Origin: Thecaphora thlaspeos
Taxonomy: Eukaryota; Basidiomycota; Ustilaginomycetes; Urocystidales; Glomosporiaceae
Length of the DNA stretch: 64,000 nt
Assembly (NCBI GenBank): GCA_900291925.1
Contig: UWYS01000014.1
Location: forward strand, 186,001-250,000
Reading direction: 5' to 3'
Shown: positions 8,387 through 17,849 of the stretch, piece by piece
How the letters are laid out: the number at the start of each line of letters is the position of its first letter
Position numbering within the stretch: position 1 is the first letter of the stretch
The notes under the pieces: generated by a model
What the model saw: the letters and a program-made list of their open reading frames with translations, nothing else
The model's database searches: none
Told to the model about the DNA's origin: nothing
Program-made: the position numbers and the translations under genes

Positions 8387-11300
8387 ATGTCCAGCTCATC
8401 ATTCGCCTCGAGGAGGGCTACCTCGTCCTCGTCCGCAGCAGCCTCCTCATCTACCGCAGCGTCAAGGCCTAGAGTCAGAGCAGCCAGCATAGCGCCACCC
8501 GTGTCCGCAGCCGCAAGGAGGCAGGCGGCCTCCGCAGCATCAGCAGCAGCAGCATCAGCAGCAGCAGCCCCAGCTTCGTCATCGTCCATCTCGGCCGCCT
8601 CCTCAAGATCCCGTCACGACCCCGAAGACGCAGCTTCCATTCAGCAGCAGAGGCGCAAGCCAGAAGGCCTCGAGACAAACATCCAGGTCGTCGTCCGAGT
8701 CCGAGGCAGAGCACCGCACGAACCCAAGTCCACCAACCCGAGCATCCTCTCCACATCCGGCCCACGATGCAGCCAGATCGACGTTGCCATGGACCCCGCC
8801 CCCGTCTCATCGTCCTCCTCGCTCCACAGCAACCTTGTCGCGCAGGAGCCCGTCCGTCAAAAGACATACCACTTTGATCAGGTCTTTGGACCCGAGGCGG
8901 ATCAAGGCATGCTCTACCAGGACGTCGTGCGGCCCATCCTCAACGAGGTCATGTCCGGCTACAACTGCACCATTTTCGCCTACGGACAGACTGGCACGGG
9001 AAAGACGTTAGTATTCAGTGCAACGACGAGCACCACGAGAGACGACGACGGCTTCGCCGCGAGACTCGAGCAAAGGAGCGCCACGCTGAGTCCCATTCTG
9101 CCTCCCTCTGTGCCGCCTCGCTTGCCCTCAGACACACCATGGAGGGCGACCTCACCTCGCAGATGGGCACCTACAGCTCGGAGGCGGGCATCATCCCCCG
9201 CACCCTTTACCGCCTCTTCCATACGCTCGAGCTCTCCAAGGAGGACTACAGCGTCAAGGCCTCCTTCATTGAGCTCTACAACGAGGAGCTCAGAGACCTG
9301 CTCAGCGCCGAGCCGCCTACTCCCCTGACGCCCCAGGTGACCGCCAACGGCCGCGACGCACAACAGGGCGGCCTGCGGATGTTTGATGATGCCAAGGGTC
9401 GAGGCGTCGTCATCCAGGGCCTCGAGGAGATCGCCATGGTCGACGCCGAGCACGGCCTCAACCTTCTGCGTCGAGGCAGCCAGAAGCGGCAGATTGCCGC
9501 GACGCGGTGCAACGAGAACTCGAGGTAAGTCTTGTCGCCCGGCACACCTTTGGGCCTGTCTCCCCTCTTGATCGTACGGCTCAATTACTGACCTCTGCTG
9601 TTGATCATCGCGATACCATCCTTTGTCTCCCTCTTGCGCGCGCTTTTACCCCCCCCCCTCGCTTCGACAGCCGCTCGCATAGCGTCTTTACCATGACCGT
9701 CCACATCAAGGACACCGGCTCCAAGGGCGAGGACGTGCTCAAGATCGGCAAGCTCAACCTCGTCGACCTGGCGGGGTCCGAGAACATCGGACGGTCCGGC
9801 GCCGAGAACAAGCGCGCTCGCGAGGCCGGCATGATCAACCAGAGCCTTCTCACCCTCGGCCGCGTCATCAATGCCCTCGTCGAAAAGAGCAGCCACATCC
9901 CCTACCGCGAGTCGAAGCTGACACGACTGCTGCAAGAGTCGCTCGGCGGACGCACAAAGACGTGTATCATCGCGACCGTCTCGCAGGAGAAGGCCAACAT
10001 GGAGGAGACGCTCTCGACGCTCGACTACGCCCTGCGTGCCAAGTCGATCCGCAACCGGCCCGAGCTTAACACACGGATGAATCGCTCGGCCCTTATCAAG
10101 GAGTACGTCTCGGAAATCGAGCGGCTCAAGGCCGATCTCACGGCGACGCGCGAGCAGAACGGCATCTACCTCGCTAAAGACAATTTCAAGCTGATGCAGG
10201 ACGAGTCCGAGCAGCGCAAGAACCTCGCTGACGAGCTGCGGCGGACCGCCGAGGTGACCGAGAGCAAGCTCACTAGCCTCAAGGAGCAATTTGAGCAGAA
10301 CATGCAGCTCCTCGTCAAGCGCGAGTCCGAAGTGCGCAGCGCCAAGGCCGAGTGCGCCGACAAGACGGCCGAGCTCGAGTCGATCATCTCGCAGATCACC
10401 TCGCTCGAGCGGGCGGTTGAGGAGGAGACGGCACTCAAGCGCGCCTACCGCAACAGCGAAGACAAGCTCAACGATGTTGCGGCGTCGCTCCATACGGTCA
10501 CCAAGCAGAGCACCGTCGACGTCGACGGCCTCTTTGCCAAGCTTGAGCGCAAGGCGGCAGTCGAGGCCAAAAACCGCTCGCTGGCGGCCGAGTGCCAGAC
10601 GTCGCTCTCGAGCATGATCGCGGGCCTCGAGGGTCGCGTCACCGACCACCGGTCGACTCAGGAGCGCTTTCTCGACGGCATCGCGTCGAGGCTCTCGGAG
10701 TTTGCCCGGCGCGAGGAAAAGAGCCTCTACACAAGCGAGGCCTCTATCAACCAGAGCCTCGCAAACCTCGCCGCTATGGCGGTCGGCATGCAAGACGGCT
10801 CGTCCGACGCCCAGAAGGCCGCAGAGACGCTGTCGCGGGAAGTTGATGATGCGCGCAAGGCGCTCCAGGCGTCCACGCAGAAGCGCGTCGACGCGATCAA
10901 AGAGAGCTGCCGCTCGCTGCTCGAGGAAATGGCGTCGGAAAGCGGCGCGCAGCTCGCGCAGGTCCAGGCCTCGATCGTCAGCATGACCGAAGTCGTTGCG
11001 GCGACATTTTCGCGCGCCTCGCAGCTGCTCTCCTCACACCAGCAGCAGGTGGCAGCGGCCAAGCAGGCGGCCGCGGCCGCTGCAACGGACGAGCTCGCGG
11101 CGCTCAGAACGCAAAACGAGATGCTCACCGCGCTCGTCCAGGCCGAGCGGTCAAAGGGCGAGACGATGCGCCAAGAGCTCGCCACCAACATTGCCGGCCT
11201 CCTCGTCAACTTCACCGACGCCCGCGATCGCAGCCTGACGGAGTCGGTGTCTCGCATCAACGCAAGCCTGCAAGGATCCCAGAAGAGCGTCGAGGCGCAC

Positions 11301-12597
11301 GCAAGCGACCATGCCTCCCGGCTCGACGGACTTGGACGCGGGGCAGCTGAGACCCAGGAAGAGATCTCCGGTGCCGGTCACGTCGTTCAAACAAAGGCGG
11401 AGCAGGGTCGCCTGCTAGTGGAGCAGGTGTCGACATCAATGACGTCGTCGGCACAGCGCTATGCGGCCGAGACGGACGAGCGTCTCGATGCCGAGATGGA
11501 GGGCGTCGCTGCGTCATGCACACAGCTCGGAGGCCTAATGGACCGAGGTGAGTGGACTCGATGATGACAGCTTTGCCTTGCCGTTCCGTGAAGACATAAC
11601 ATGCTTACATTCGACCCATTCTTCTTCCGCTTCTCAACGTTGGGTGCGCTCAGCTCGGCAAGAGGCAGCTCACACCGCCAAACGCAGCACCAAGAAGGTC
11701 AAGATCCTGACCGGCGAGATGGCCGACGCTTTGGGCTCGCTCCACAAGGACATACGTACAACGGCGGAGCATGTCGCTGCGATTCACCAGACAACGGTCA
11801 AAACGGTGAGTAGGCATGCGGCGGCAGCGGCAGCGTGTAGCTGGTCCCCTGTGACGCCGAAGGCACTGTTTGGGAGACACAGAGCACGGCTGCTGACATA
11901 GCTCTACCTTCCTCTCTTCTCTGCACAGGTGGACGAACAGCGGACAGCAGCCTTAGTCTTCCTCGGTGGCGCTGCCAGTCACCTCTCAAGTATGCGGGCT
12001 GAGTCGCGCCTGTACCTCTCGAAACGCTTCCAAGAGGACGTCCCGACGGGCGAGACGCCGCAGAAGCGCTCGTGGTCGTTCCCGCGGAAGTGGGACCTCG
12101 TACCTTCGAAGCGAGACGATGCCATCCAGGCCGGCCGGCTGCTGAACCCCAATGGCGAAGTCAGCATGCAGGAAGACGGCGAGGTGCCCGACGACGACGA
12201 GGCCGAAGTGGAGCGGGAGGTGACGCTCGATGCTATCTCGATCAACTCGGGCCGTGTAGCCCCGGACGACCTGTCTCGGTCCGCCTCCAGCGTCTCGACG
12301 GGCCGCGACGAGGCAAAGGCCTCGCTCGTCGATGAGGACCTCACAACGACGAATGCGAGGAAGTCGAAGCGGTCGAGGCCCCTTCAGGAACTGACCTATA
12401 GCCGCAACACGATCCTCACGCCATCTGCCAGCGTCGAAGAGCTCGACGCGATCAAGGCGCTAAAGGCCGCCGACGATGCGGCGCCGGCGGAGTCCGTCGT
12501 CGCGGTCAAAGAGAGCCTGCCCGCGGTACGGCCGCGGCCGAAGCAAGCCGCTGCAATCCCCACTTCGGTGGCATCGAACAAACGGACTCGGCACTAG
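8387..12597 (+). CDS. Kinesin-5 (BimC/Eg5/Cut7 type) plus-end mitotic motor
   Basis: Five exons (8387-9006, 9132-9524, 9671-11547, 11654-11805, 11929-12597) give 1236 aa. Residues 1-95 are a Ser/Ala-rich head extension. The motor begins about residue 98 ([13 protein letters not shown]), with P-loop GQTGTGKT ending near 207 and spliced into HTMEGD, switch I NENSSRSHSVF near 334-344, and switch [11 protein letters not shown] near 368-376. A long coiled-coil stalk follows ([20 protein letters not shown] onward). Near residue 1057 the sequence [18 protein letters not shown] matches the BimC box, the Cdk1 site that targets kinesin-5 to the spindle. These homotetrameric motors slide antiparallel spindle microtubules. 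Length and domain order are normal for the family. A kinesin-6 gene lies 5 kb downstream. Confidence 0.95.
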
Positions 12598-13072
12598 AAA
12601 TCCCTTTTTGTGTCTCATGACGCTCGGGTGCCCTTCATCAATGGTCGTGTACGGCCACGACCCCTTTTCCCTTGTCGGGGGCAGTCGTTGACCGCCAAGC
12701 GCTACGCTAGCGGCGATCGCCACCAAGCAGCGTCACTGCCTCCTAATCGTTCTCGTCTTTCTTTTCTTTCCGCATGACCCTGGCGTCTTTGCCCTCGAGC
12801 GCTCTACACTTTTCTCGCCAAAGGACCTACCTGTACTAATCTTATACCACGTCGATCTCTCATGCGTAAAGATTCGATTCTGGGAATCCCTTGAAAGCCG
12901 TCACAAGCGCGGCAAGAACCTCATTGCGGAAAGGTCAGATCGGAATGCGTGTGTCAGTATGACCACACATCGAAACGCTGCAGGACGAGATCGCTCGGTG
13001 AAGGAGCTGCGCAGCCAGATGAGTTAGGTCTGGCGAGGACGGCATTGCAATGCTGTGTGGCCGCAGCCTGGT
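12598..13072. other. Convergent intergenic region
   Basis: 475 bases between the ends of kinesin-5 (+) and ADE1 (-). AT content rises around 12830-12880, consistent with 3' processing signals. I see no gene, repeat or RNA in it. Confidence 0.6.
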
Positions 13073-14314
13073 CTAGAGCGTGAACTTGGACCCGGTGATC
13101 ATCTCGTAGGCTTCTCTATACTTTTGCTCTGTGGCCTTGACGACGTCGTCGGGCAATGTGACGGGTACGCCCTCGTCGGCCGCCTTGTCGAGCCCTTTGG
13201 ACTTGAGCCAGTCGCGGACGTACTGCTTGTCGAAACTGCCCTGCGGCCGGCCGGGCTGGTAGTCGGCGGCGGACCAGAACCTCGAGCTGTCAGGCGTAAG
13301 GACTTCGTCGACGAGGATCATATGTGTGTCGTCTGCCGACGACGCGGAAGGGATCACGCCAAACTCGAATTTTGTGTCGGCGAGAATGATGCCGCGGGAG
13401 CGCGCGTGCGAGGCAGCTTTTGTGTAGAGGGCCACGGCGGCGGCCGAGAGCTCCTTTGCGCGCTGCTCGCCGATGATGTTGTTGACTGAGGGACGAGGTG
13501 GAAGGACAACGAGGGGGTGATCAGACGCCAGCTCCACTTGAAGCCTGTGGTGACCCGAGACGGTATCGGGAACCCGCATCTGCTGTGCTCACCTTTATCC
13601 GGGTGGATGTTTTCGTCGTGGGCGCCCTGCTCTGCTTTCGTGCTGGGTGTGAAGATGGGTCCGCCGGGTATCTCCTGGCTCTCCACGAGGCCGTCCTGGA
13701 GCTTGATGCCGTGCACGATCCCTGCGCGCTTGTACTCTGCCCACGCGCTGCCGGTGATGTATCCGCGGACAATGGCCTCTACGGGAAGGACATCTGCGCG
13801 CCGCACGAGCATGGAGCGTCGCTCGACCTGATCGCGGACGGGTTGAAGCTTGTCGCGCAGCTCCGGGGGAAAGTCGTCGTATTCCGTGGCGACGATATGT
13901 GACTCGATGACCGAAGGGCTGAGCAGACCGAACCAGAAGGTGGAGAGGGCGTGGAGGAGCTTGCCTTTGTTGGGGATGCCCTGCGGCGTGCAGAAGAGAT
14001 GGATGGAGGAGTGGAGACGGAGCGAGGAGAGGAGGGCAGGACAGGCGGCGTCTATGTATCAGCATCGGGATCGCTCACGCACTTGGCACGGTGAAGAGGC
14101 ATGCGGGGAGACTCGAGAGAGGATCGAGGGGCACAAGGCGAGCGCTCACATTCTGGAGGATGATGTCAAAGGCCGAGATGCGGTCGGTTGCGACAAAGAG
14201 GATGGCGCCGGCGTGGGGGCCGTCTGTGAGGCCGGCGTCGTAGACGTCCCTGACCTTGCCCCTTGCGATGAGCGTGAGGGGCAGGTTTGTGGCGGCGAGT
14301 GCGGTTGCCGGCAT
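13073..14314 (-). CDS. ADE1: Phosphoribosylaminoimidazole-succinocarboxamide synthetase (SAICAR synthetase)
   Basis: Three minus-strand exons (14150-14314, 13593-13980, 13073-13485) give 321 aa, close to yeast Ade1 (306). The product ligates CAIR with aspartate using ATP in de novo purine synthesis, in the cytosol. Visible signatures: N-terminal RGKVRDVYD substrate loop, FVATDRISAFD, GIPNKGKLL immediately after the first splice, RGYITGSAWAEY, DENIHPDK and LADTKFEFG. Both introns (13486-13592 and 13981-14149) have GTGAG donors and their removal exactly rejoins conserved motifs. The start is the ATG at 14314, directly upstream of the conserved N-terminus. A Tc1-type transposon sits 335 bases upstream of this start. 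Confidence 0.96.
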
Positions 14315-14649
14315 GATGGTGATTTGTGAGGGGCGGAAAGATGGGGGATGGGGGATGGTGAGCAGAGGGTGTGGCGTGCTTGGACAGAGCGAGTCGCTCC
14401 GCGTCGCCGGCGTGTGGCGCGGAGCCGACTGGCTGTCGTCTGGCTCAAGGCGAGTCATGGCCGCCGCCGCCTGTGCCGCCTGCCAGCCCCGATGCGGCTT
14501 TGCGTCTCCACTCCCGATGACGCAGCAATCGGGTGTTGTTTGGCGTGCGTCAAAGAAGCTGCGCCAGGGCGCACGCAGGGGACACGTCCAACGGCAGCGC
14601 GCTGCAGCAGGGGCCCGGCTCAGCCAGACCACGCCATGCCATGCCAGGC
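14315..14649 (-). promoter_or_regulatory. ADE1 upstream region truncated by a transposon insertion
   Basis: 335 bases between the ADE1 start and the TA target site of the Tc1-type element. It is CpG-rich host DNA. Any upstream activating sequence beyond 335 bases has been displaced by the 2.9-kb insertion. No specific binding site is recognised. Confidence 0.5.
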
Positions 14650-14651
14650 TA

Positions 14652-14832
14652 CAGTTGTGGGCAGATGAATTGAGATGCGAGGAAAATAGAAGGGCTGAGA
14701 GAGAGACCCTAGGAGTAGTGATCTTGAGTGGTTGCCAAGATCACTACCTCCACTTACCTTGGCCACCTTGCTCAACTACTGTACCCCTGACTGCCAGCTG
14801 CACACTACCACCACCCCTTACTGGTGCTGCCT
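14652..14832 (+). repeat. Left terminal inverted repeat of the Tc1-type element (181 bp)
   Basis: Reverse-complementary to 17338-17518 over its whole length as read by eye. Identity ends at ...GGTGCTGCCT, where the two sides diverge. Confidence 0.93.
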
Positions 14833-14959
14833 GCCAACAACACCAGCTCTATTTGACCAATCCTTACACCTTCTCTTTCTCCTTCAACCTGCTCTCAATC
14901 AACTCTACCATTGCAGCACACCAGCCAAGCTTGCAGCACTTCCCAACACTGCCAGTAGG

Positions 14960-16178
14960 ATGACATCTCAGTATCCAGCTTGGTGCACACTCTCCCATGT
15001 TGACCTGACACCAGTCTCTCAGTTGCCAGCCTCCCAGTCACCCTCATCACAGGAGGTATTGGTCAACACATTCTTTGACTCACAGCCCACCTCTAGGCAG
15101 CAAAGCCCACATGCTGCTATGCCATACACCAGCCAGTCTTGCTTGTCCTCACCAAGGAAGATGTCTGCCACCACCATCCACTCCAAAGACTCCAAAGAAG
15201 AGGAAGGCAAGTCTCTAGAACTGGTCCTTAGTGTCAGCCTGTTCAAGTTTGTTGGCGGTCATTGCTGCCAGCTTGAGATGCTCCTGGTCAAGGTGTACAG
15301 TACATTTGACCTATCAGACTTCCACACCACCATCTACAGAGCAGTATCAAAGAAGTACAAGGTGGATTGCTTGCACTCACCAATCACTGCCAAGATCAAG
15401 GGCAACATGGTGTTCAAGGGCAGTGTTGAGCTTACAGAGACAGCATACAAGGAGTTCTGGCAAACAGTGGCCAAGTCAAAGATCCAGAAGGTGGAAATGA
15501 GCATCCAGCTCTTTGACTGCAGCACCACCACCATCAAGATTGATGACAATGATGATCTCCCTATGCCAAGCCTGAGCCCCAGCAAGAAGGCAAAGACTGA
15601 TGCTTCTGCAAAGCTCACCATCTCACCAACAGAGCAGAACATGGAGGACCTCATGGCTCAATACACATGCAACAATGGCAAGTGCAACAATCTGGGCAGC
15701 CTTCAATGTCTTCTACAAGAGCTTGAAGGAATTGATGGCAGTGTCTAGCAGCAGCACCAGCACACAGAGCTCTGGCCAAAATGGCAAGGATGTCTCAATC
15801 AACAATGTCTACAAGCTGGCAATAGCCTCACTGCTTGGCAATGCTTGGCAGCAGCTGCAGCAGCCCATTGTTTGCCTCCCAATTGCCATGCAGGGTGGAG
15901 CTGGCTTTTCCATATCATCCTAGCCCTCTCCCCCATCTGCACAGCCCACTGCCAGCTTGTCTCACCTTCCAGTCAAGGATATGCCAATGTCACAGTTCCT
16001 GGACGCCAATCCCAAGCTCTCAAGCAACATCCATGACACCCTGGTGCAGCACAAGATCCGGCAGATGACAATCCTTGAGATTGCCCTCTAAAACCCAGAG
16101 CACTGCAAAGAGCTAGGCCTTGGGGTTGGCAACCTGATTGAGCTTGACACTGCGATTGACAGCCTCTGCTGCCACTGA
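14960..16178 (+). pseudogene. Second (accessory) gene of the Tc1-type element, broken
   Basis: An intact frame runs from ATG 14960 to TAG 15748 (262 aa), rich in Ser/Thr/Gln at the start, then a folded-looking core (SLFKFVGGHCCQLEMLLVKV, KEFWQTVAKSKIQKVEMSIQ) and a basic, possibly nuclear-localising stretch (SPSKKAKTD). After a frameshift near 15660-15700 similarity-like sequence continues in another frame (WAAFNVFYKSLKELMAV), crosses in-frame stops at 15921-15923 and 16089-16091, and ends at 16178. The last part (HCKELGLGVGNLIELDTAI) has the pattern of a SAM-type helical domain; that is inference from pattern only. Tc1/mariner elements usually carry one gene, so this may be an accessory protein or a captured gene. 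Confidence 0.6.
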
Positions 16179-16290
16179 TGGCATCAAGTCTGTTGTGAAC
16201 ATTGCAGCAATTGATGTGACTGTATACCCCTCTCTTGATCTCCCCTTGCACACTTGCCACCCTTTCAGCAGCTTTGTAGCATGTTCCATT

Positions 16291-17324
16291 TCAAACATTG
16301 TTGCCTTCCCAATTGCCATATCCATCTGCTTCAAAGTATCTCTTTGTGTGGTGGCTGCAGACCACATTGCATGCCTTGTAGACATTGTAGGCAGACATCT
16401 GCTGCATGCTCTTGTACCAGGCATGAGCGCATTGCCTGATTCTGGCCTTGATCTGATGGAAGGTGAGCTTGATGGGATTGAAGTGTGGTGAGTAGGGAGG
16501 CAGGAAGACTGACACACAGCTGTAGGCCTTGATGATCAATGTTGCCTGGTGGTGGATACTTGTGTTGTCCATCACAATGATGCTGCAGTGGCCCAGAAAG
16601 ACATCACACAACAGGAGCAGCTCCTTGGTCCACACAAGAAATGTGTCTGCATTGAAGCTGCCTTTGATGATGCAGGATTCCACCAGCCCAGGATCAGAGA
16701 GATCTCTTGGTACATGGAGGCCAGCAATGAGCAAAAAGCGGGGATCCTATGTCTGTGGCACTGCAAGAGCAGTGACACTGTCTCTCCTTGCCTTGCCCAG
16801 CCTGCAAGCTGTGTGGATACCCAGATATCAAAGGATGACTTGTCAACAAAGACCAGCTGCTCTGGGGCATACATGGAGATGCGGTAGATGAAGTGGCAGA
16901 TGCTGGAGTTGCTCTGCTCCATGGCAATGCACTTGAGCCTGCAGTTGGTGAGTTGAAGCCAGGTGAGCTGGTGGGAGATTGTGCTGAACAAGATGCTGAC
17001 ACTGTAGTCCTCCAACAGCTCCTTGAGCTTGTCCAGGTAGATGCTTGGTTTGCTCTTGACTGCCTTAGCAATGATCTGCAGGTCAAGCAGTGTCAGCTTG
17101 CAGTAGCAGCCTGGGCCAGCTTGTTGCTTGCCTACAAAGCCACACAGTTGCATGGCTTGATTGACCTGCCAGAGTGTTGCTCTTGAGAATGCAAGTTGCC
17201 AGATGTTGCACTCAGACAGGATTCCACACCACCAAAGGTGGTGTACCAGCACCTTGATCTCTGGGCTGATGGGGCAGCACATGTTGGAGCAGCAGCAATG
17301 CAAGCAGTTGGAGCACAAGGCCAT
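16291..17324 (-). pseudogene. Tc1/mariner-type DDE transposase pseudogene
   Basis: Reading from ATG 17324 leftward: a helix-turn-helix N-terminus (ISPEIKVLVHHLWW...), a second helical part with SKPSIYLDKLKELLEDY, then the catalytic core. The first Asp is visible as LVFVDKSSFD (Asp codon 16842-16844), the second as IIVMDNTSIHH (Asp codon 16567-16569). The third acidic residue, normally in NPIE, is Lys in FNPIKLTFHQIK (codon 16468-16470). The frame shifts near 16720-16740 between LLA and GLHVPRDLSD. The protein cannot be catalytic as read. The changed Glu codons each lie behind a C, consistent with CpG deamination. Confidence 0.85.
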
Positions 17325-17337
17325 ACAAGGTGGTGCA

Positions 17338-17518
17338 AGGCAGCACCAGTAAGGGGTGGTGGTAGTGTGCAGCTGGCAGTCAGGGGTACAGTAGTTGAGC
17401 AAGGTGGCCAAGGTAAGTGGAGGTAGTGATCTTGGCAACCACTCAAGATCACTACTCCTAGGGTCTCTCTCTCAGCCCTTCTATTTTCCTCGCATCTCAA
17501 TTCATCTGCCCACAACTG
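17338..17518 (-). repeat. Right terminal inverted repeat of the Tc1-type element (181 bp)
   Basis: Perfect inverted copy of 14652-14832, ending ...CCACAACTG before the TA duplication at 17519-17520. Confidence 0.93.
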
Positions 17519-17566
17519 TAGGCCACGCCACGCCACGCCAACACCGCCGCATCACATCCAAGCGCC

Positions 17567-17682
17567 CTCCCTCCCTCTCTCTCCCTCTCTCCCTCTCTCC
17601 CTCTCTCCCTCTCTCCCTCTCTCCCTCTCTCCCTCTCTCCCTCCCTCTCTCTCTCCCTCTCTCTCTCCCTCTCTTCCTCTTG
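17567..17682. repeat. (CCCTCTCT)n pyrimidine microsatellite upstream of kinesin-6
   Basis: About 115 bases of tandem CCCTCTCT with occasional CCCTCC variants, in the 330-base stretch between the transposon and the kinesin-6 start codon. The same kind of polypyrimidine tract precedes kinesin-5. Confidence 0.9.
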
Positions 17683-17849
17683 CTGCGCGTCACAGCTGCA
17701 TTCACCACCCTCATCCATCACCACTGCCATCACCACTGCCATCACCTGCGCCCTTACCCTCCCCCTCCCCCGCCACATCCTCGGCCCCAACCACCTCGCA
17801 ATACGGCTCGACAGCCACCGCCACCACCACACAGCAATCACCGCACATC

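Larger units (their letters stand above)
14652..17518. mobile_element. Tc1/mariner-type DNA transposon with two convergent genes (decayed)
   Basis: 2867-bp element beginning CAGTTGTGGG and ending with its reverse complement, flanked by TA at 14650-14651 and 17519-17520, the canonical Tc1/mariner target duplication. Its ends are identical 181-bp inverted repeats. Inside are a minus-strand transposase pseudogene from the right end and a plus-strand second ORF from the left end. The interior is strongly CpG-depleted (one CpG in 15061-15360). The perfect inverted repeats next to broken genes suggest that the ends were conserved or recently homogenised while the coding parts decayed. Confidence 0.9.

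Noticed and set aside
9585..10793. 402-aa minus-strand frame within kinesin-5
   Set aside because: Antisense shadow of the kinesin motor and stalk exon.
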